Source: Phycisphaerae bacterium
GTDB lineage: Bacteria > Planctomycetota > Phycisphaerae > Phycisphaerales > SM1A02
NCBI GenBank assembly: GCA_002684755.1
Contig: NYVS01000164.1
Span: forward strand, 1 to 16,074
Direction: 5' to 3'
Length of the DNA: 16,074 nucleotides
The translations under genes were made by a program, and so were the position numbers. Positions 14,317 to 16,074 of this stretch are shown here, one piece after another. Within the stretch, counting starts at the first letter, position 1. Every line of letters starts with the position of its first letter. The notes beneath the pieces were generated by a model. The model searched no databases. It was not told where the DNA came from and saw only the letters and a list, made by a program, of their open reading frames with translations.

Positions 14317-16074
14317 TCCGATGTTGCCGCGCCGCGGTCGCTCCCCTGGTTCCGGAGCGTCTTGTCGACCCCTCCGACCATCGCGTCGACGTCGAATTCG
14401 CCGCCGAGGAAGTCGGCGATGCGTCGCGTCTCTCCGGCCGGATCGGCGAGGACCGATGCATAGTCGACGAAGATCGAATCGATGTCGGGGCGTCGGGCGA
14501 GAAGCCGCTCGACCTGTGCGACCTGGGCATCGAGGGTCGACATCATGCGAGCGTCCGTGAGTCGGCCACCCTTGCGTTCCATCCGGTCGAGCATCACCCG
14601 CTGACTCTTCACGATCTCGTGGAGATCACGGTCCATGAAGATGACGCGATATCGCTCACCCCGCGGCAGGAAGGGAAGAAGCTGTGCCACGATCTTGACC
14701 GCCTGCCCGCGGGCTTCCGGGACCCAGGAGGCATCGCTGCCGAGCCGGGTGCTCTTCTCGTGCTCGAAGTAGCCGCGCGGATTGTCCTCGTCCGCCTCGC
14801 GATTTCCATCGGAGAAGGCGGGGACGCCTCCATTCGCAAGCATCTGCATCATCATCGAGGTGCCGGAACGCGGCAGACCGCTCACCACCACGACCGGCTT
14901 CCGATCGGAGACGGCCTCGACGGTGCGGTCGAAGTCGAGGGTGGCGCGACGGTCGACGCGGGACGCGCGAATGTCCTCGGCGAGCGCGACGACGTCGTCG
15001 TTCGCGATCGCGGTGTCCCGACTCATCACCTCACGGACCTCTTCGAGCGTCTTGCGATGCTGGTCGGCCTCCTCCCTCGGACCGACGCGGTCGAGCAGGC
15101 CGATCAGGGCCTCCCGGGCATCGATCATCCCGGGCGCCTGCCCCAGTGCGACGCCGTAGGCGATCTTCGCATGATCGTCATCGCCGACGCCCTCGAGTGA
15201 TCTTCCCAGCATGAAGTGCGCGGTCGGATTCTGGAAGAGCAGTTCCGTCGTGGTCAACGCCTCTTCGATGCCACGCTCCCAGTCCTCGCGGGCGACCGCC
15301 ACTCGCGCGAGACCGAGTCGGGCACTGCTGTTCTCGTCGTCGATCTCGAGTGCTCGCGCGAATCGATCCGCCGCGGCATCGATGTCGCCCATCGAGAATC
15401 TGGCTTCTCCGATTCCGAGCTGCAGATCCAGCGATTCCTCGGTCTTCTCGCCCTGCTCCATCGCCTCGAGGAACTTCCGGGCGCGATCGTGGTCGTCCGT
15501 CATCACCGCCTGCTGCATCGAGAGCCAGCTCAGGGTGGAACCCATCGGCTGGAGAAGGCTCATCACCTTTCGAATCGCGAAGGTCAGTTTCTTCGGCGGC
15601 TCCTTCGACGCCGCGTCTTCGCCTTCTGCGTCGTCATTCGCCGCGTCGACCGCGGTGTCGGCGTCCTCGTCGACCGTGACGCTTTCCTCGGCCAGTTCGC
15701 CCGCGGAATCGACCTTCGGTCGCGGCAGCTTGATGCCGTACTCGTCGGCCTCGGGCCGAAGACGCTCGAGCTCCTCGAGCGCCCACTTGAAATTGGCGTT
15801 CGCGTTCAACGCGAGTCGGTCGATCGCGAGGCCACGTTCCTCGACACGACCCAGTCCACCGAGACACGCGATCAGGTTGAGCCCGAATCGAGCCTCCCGC
15901 GGCCAGTCGCTCCAGATCTCCTCGAGAATCTCGGTCGCCTCCCCGAGTCGCCCGCCGTCCATGTAGGACTGTGCGAGGTTGTACTTGAGCTCCCGCGTGG
16001 TCTCCCGGACCGCTTCGTCGGTGTTCTCGTTGGGTTCCTCGATGTATCCGAGTTCGACCAGCTGCTTCATCGCC
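14313..16074 (-). CDS. TPR-sulfotransferase fusion protein, N-terminus beyond the window
   Basis: The frame is open at the right edge, so only the C-terminal 587 or so residues are seen; the ATG at 16070 is probably internal. Counting from that Met, residues 1-115 begin 'QLVELGYI' and continue 'ELKYNLAQSYMDGGRLGEA', which resembles the junction where AlkP-superfamily domains pass into TPRs. Residues 118-160 are an acidic linker. Residues 180-345 are TPR repeats ('GEARFSMGDIDAAADRFARA', 'AHFMLGRSLEGVGDDDHA'). From 390 there is a sulfotransferase domain with the 5'-phosphosulfate loop 'VVSGLPRSGTSMMMQML' (396-411), 'NPRGYFEHEKSTRL' (430-443) and the 3'-phosphate motif 'YRVIFMDRDLHEIVKSQ' (474-490), plus 'FVDYASVLADPAGE'. 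It would transfer sulfate from PAPS to an unknown glycan, lipid or protein. No secretion signal is visible in this part. Confidence 0.85.
   Translation of the reverse strand, partial: AMKQLVELGYIEEPNENTDEAVRETTRELKYNLAQSYMDGGRLGEATEILEEIWSDWPREARFGLNLIACLGGLGRVEERGLAIDRLALNANANFKWALEELERLRPEADEYGIKLPRPKVDSAGELAEESVTVDEDADTAVDAANDDAEGEDAASKEPPKKLTFAIRKVMSLLQPMGSTLSWLSMQQAVMTDDHDRARKFLEAMEQGEKTEESLDLQLGIGEARFSMGDIDAAADRFARALEIDDENSSARLGLARVAVAREDWERGIEEALTTTELLFQNPTAHFMLGRSLEGVGDDDHAKIAYGVALGQAPGMIDAREALIGLLDRVGPREEADQHRKTLEEVREVMSRDTAIANDDVVALAEDIRASRVDRRATLDFDRTVEAVSDRKPVVVVSGLPRSGTSMMMQMLANGGVPAFSDGNREADEDNPRGYFEHEKSTRLGSDASWVPEARGQAVKIVAQLLPFLPRGERYRVIFMDRDLHEIVKSQRVMLDRMERKGGRLTDARMMSTLDAQVAQVERLLARRPDIDSIFVDYASVLADPAGETRRIADFLGGEFDVDAMVGGVDKTLRNQGSDRGAATSE

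Noticed and set aside
1..16074. tRNA, rRNA, CRISPR arrays, insertion sequences and phage genes
   Set aside because: No cloverleaf-like segment, regularly spaced repeat, transposase or integrase was seen on either strand.

Overview
The window is a G+C-rich, tightly packed bacterial segment with 14 protein-coding genes (one of them broken), no recognisable RNA gene, no CRISPR array and no insertion sequence. Codons end mostly in G or C, genes often overlap by 4 bp (ATGA or GTGA), and no gene-free stretch exceeds about 200 bp. TPR proteins related to the alkaline-phosphatase superfamily, a TPR-sulfotransferase, a FeeM-like acyltransferase and a sugar-acid catabolic cluster together suggest a marine planctomycete, perhaps of the Phycisphaerae. 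That placement is inference from gene content, not from a marker gene.

Left edge (2-1259): the C-terminal end of a polytopic membrane protein (+) meets a small Cys-rich hypothetical gene (-). A 160-bp spacer with two G-run/C-run hairpins follows, at the 3' end of the transporter operon.

Sugar uptake and sugar-acid catabolism (1260-8809): a minus-strand ribose-type ABC transporter operon encodes a lipoprotein binding protein, a double-ATPase and a permease. The binding-protein gene carries a single in-frame TAG at 4642-4644 but is otherwise intact. A 182-bp divergent region holds a perfect palindrome overlapping candidate -10 boxes in both directions. It separates the transporter from a plus-strand set: an extended SDR/epimerase, a full-length UxaA-family sugar-acid dehydratase (4-bp overlap) and a zinc-dependent alcohol dehydrogenase. 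Together these look like import and oxidation of a sugar, uronate or deoxysugar. The substrate cannot be read from the sequence.

Middle (8798-12678): an orphan FeeM-like GNAT gene (-) overlaps the dehydrogenase tail by 12 bp. Divergent to it is lutABC (+), the three-subunit iron-sulfur L-lactate oxidation complex. All three genes overlap, and a TGATAC-N9-GTATCA inverted repeat lies upstream. Sugar-acid dehydration next to lactate oxidation would fit catabolism of a 6-deoxyhexose such as L-fucose to pyruvate plus lactate or lactaldehyde. This is a hypothesis.

Right edge (12709-16074, -): two translationally coupled genes. One is a TPR-sulfotransferase fusion that runs off the window. The other is a protein whose N-terminal half resembles an AlkP-superfamily (phosphodiesterase-like) domain without its usual metal-binding motifs and whose C-terminal half is helical and repeat-like. 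This pair is the most likely undescribed system here.
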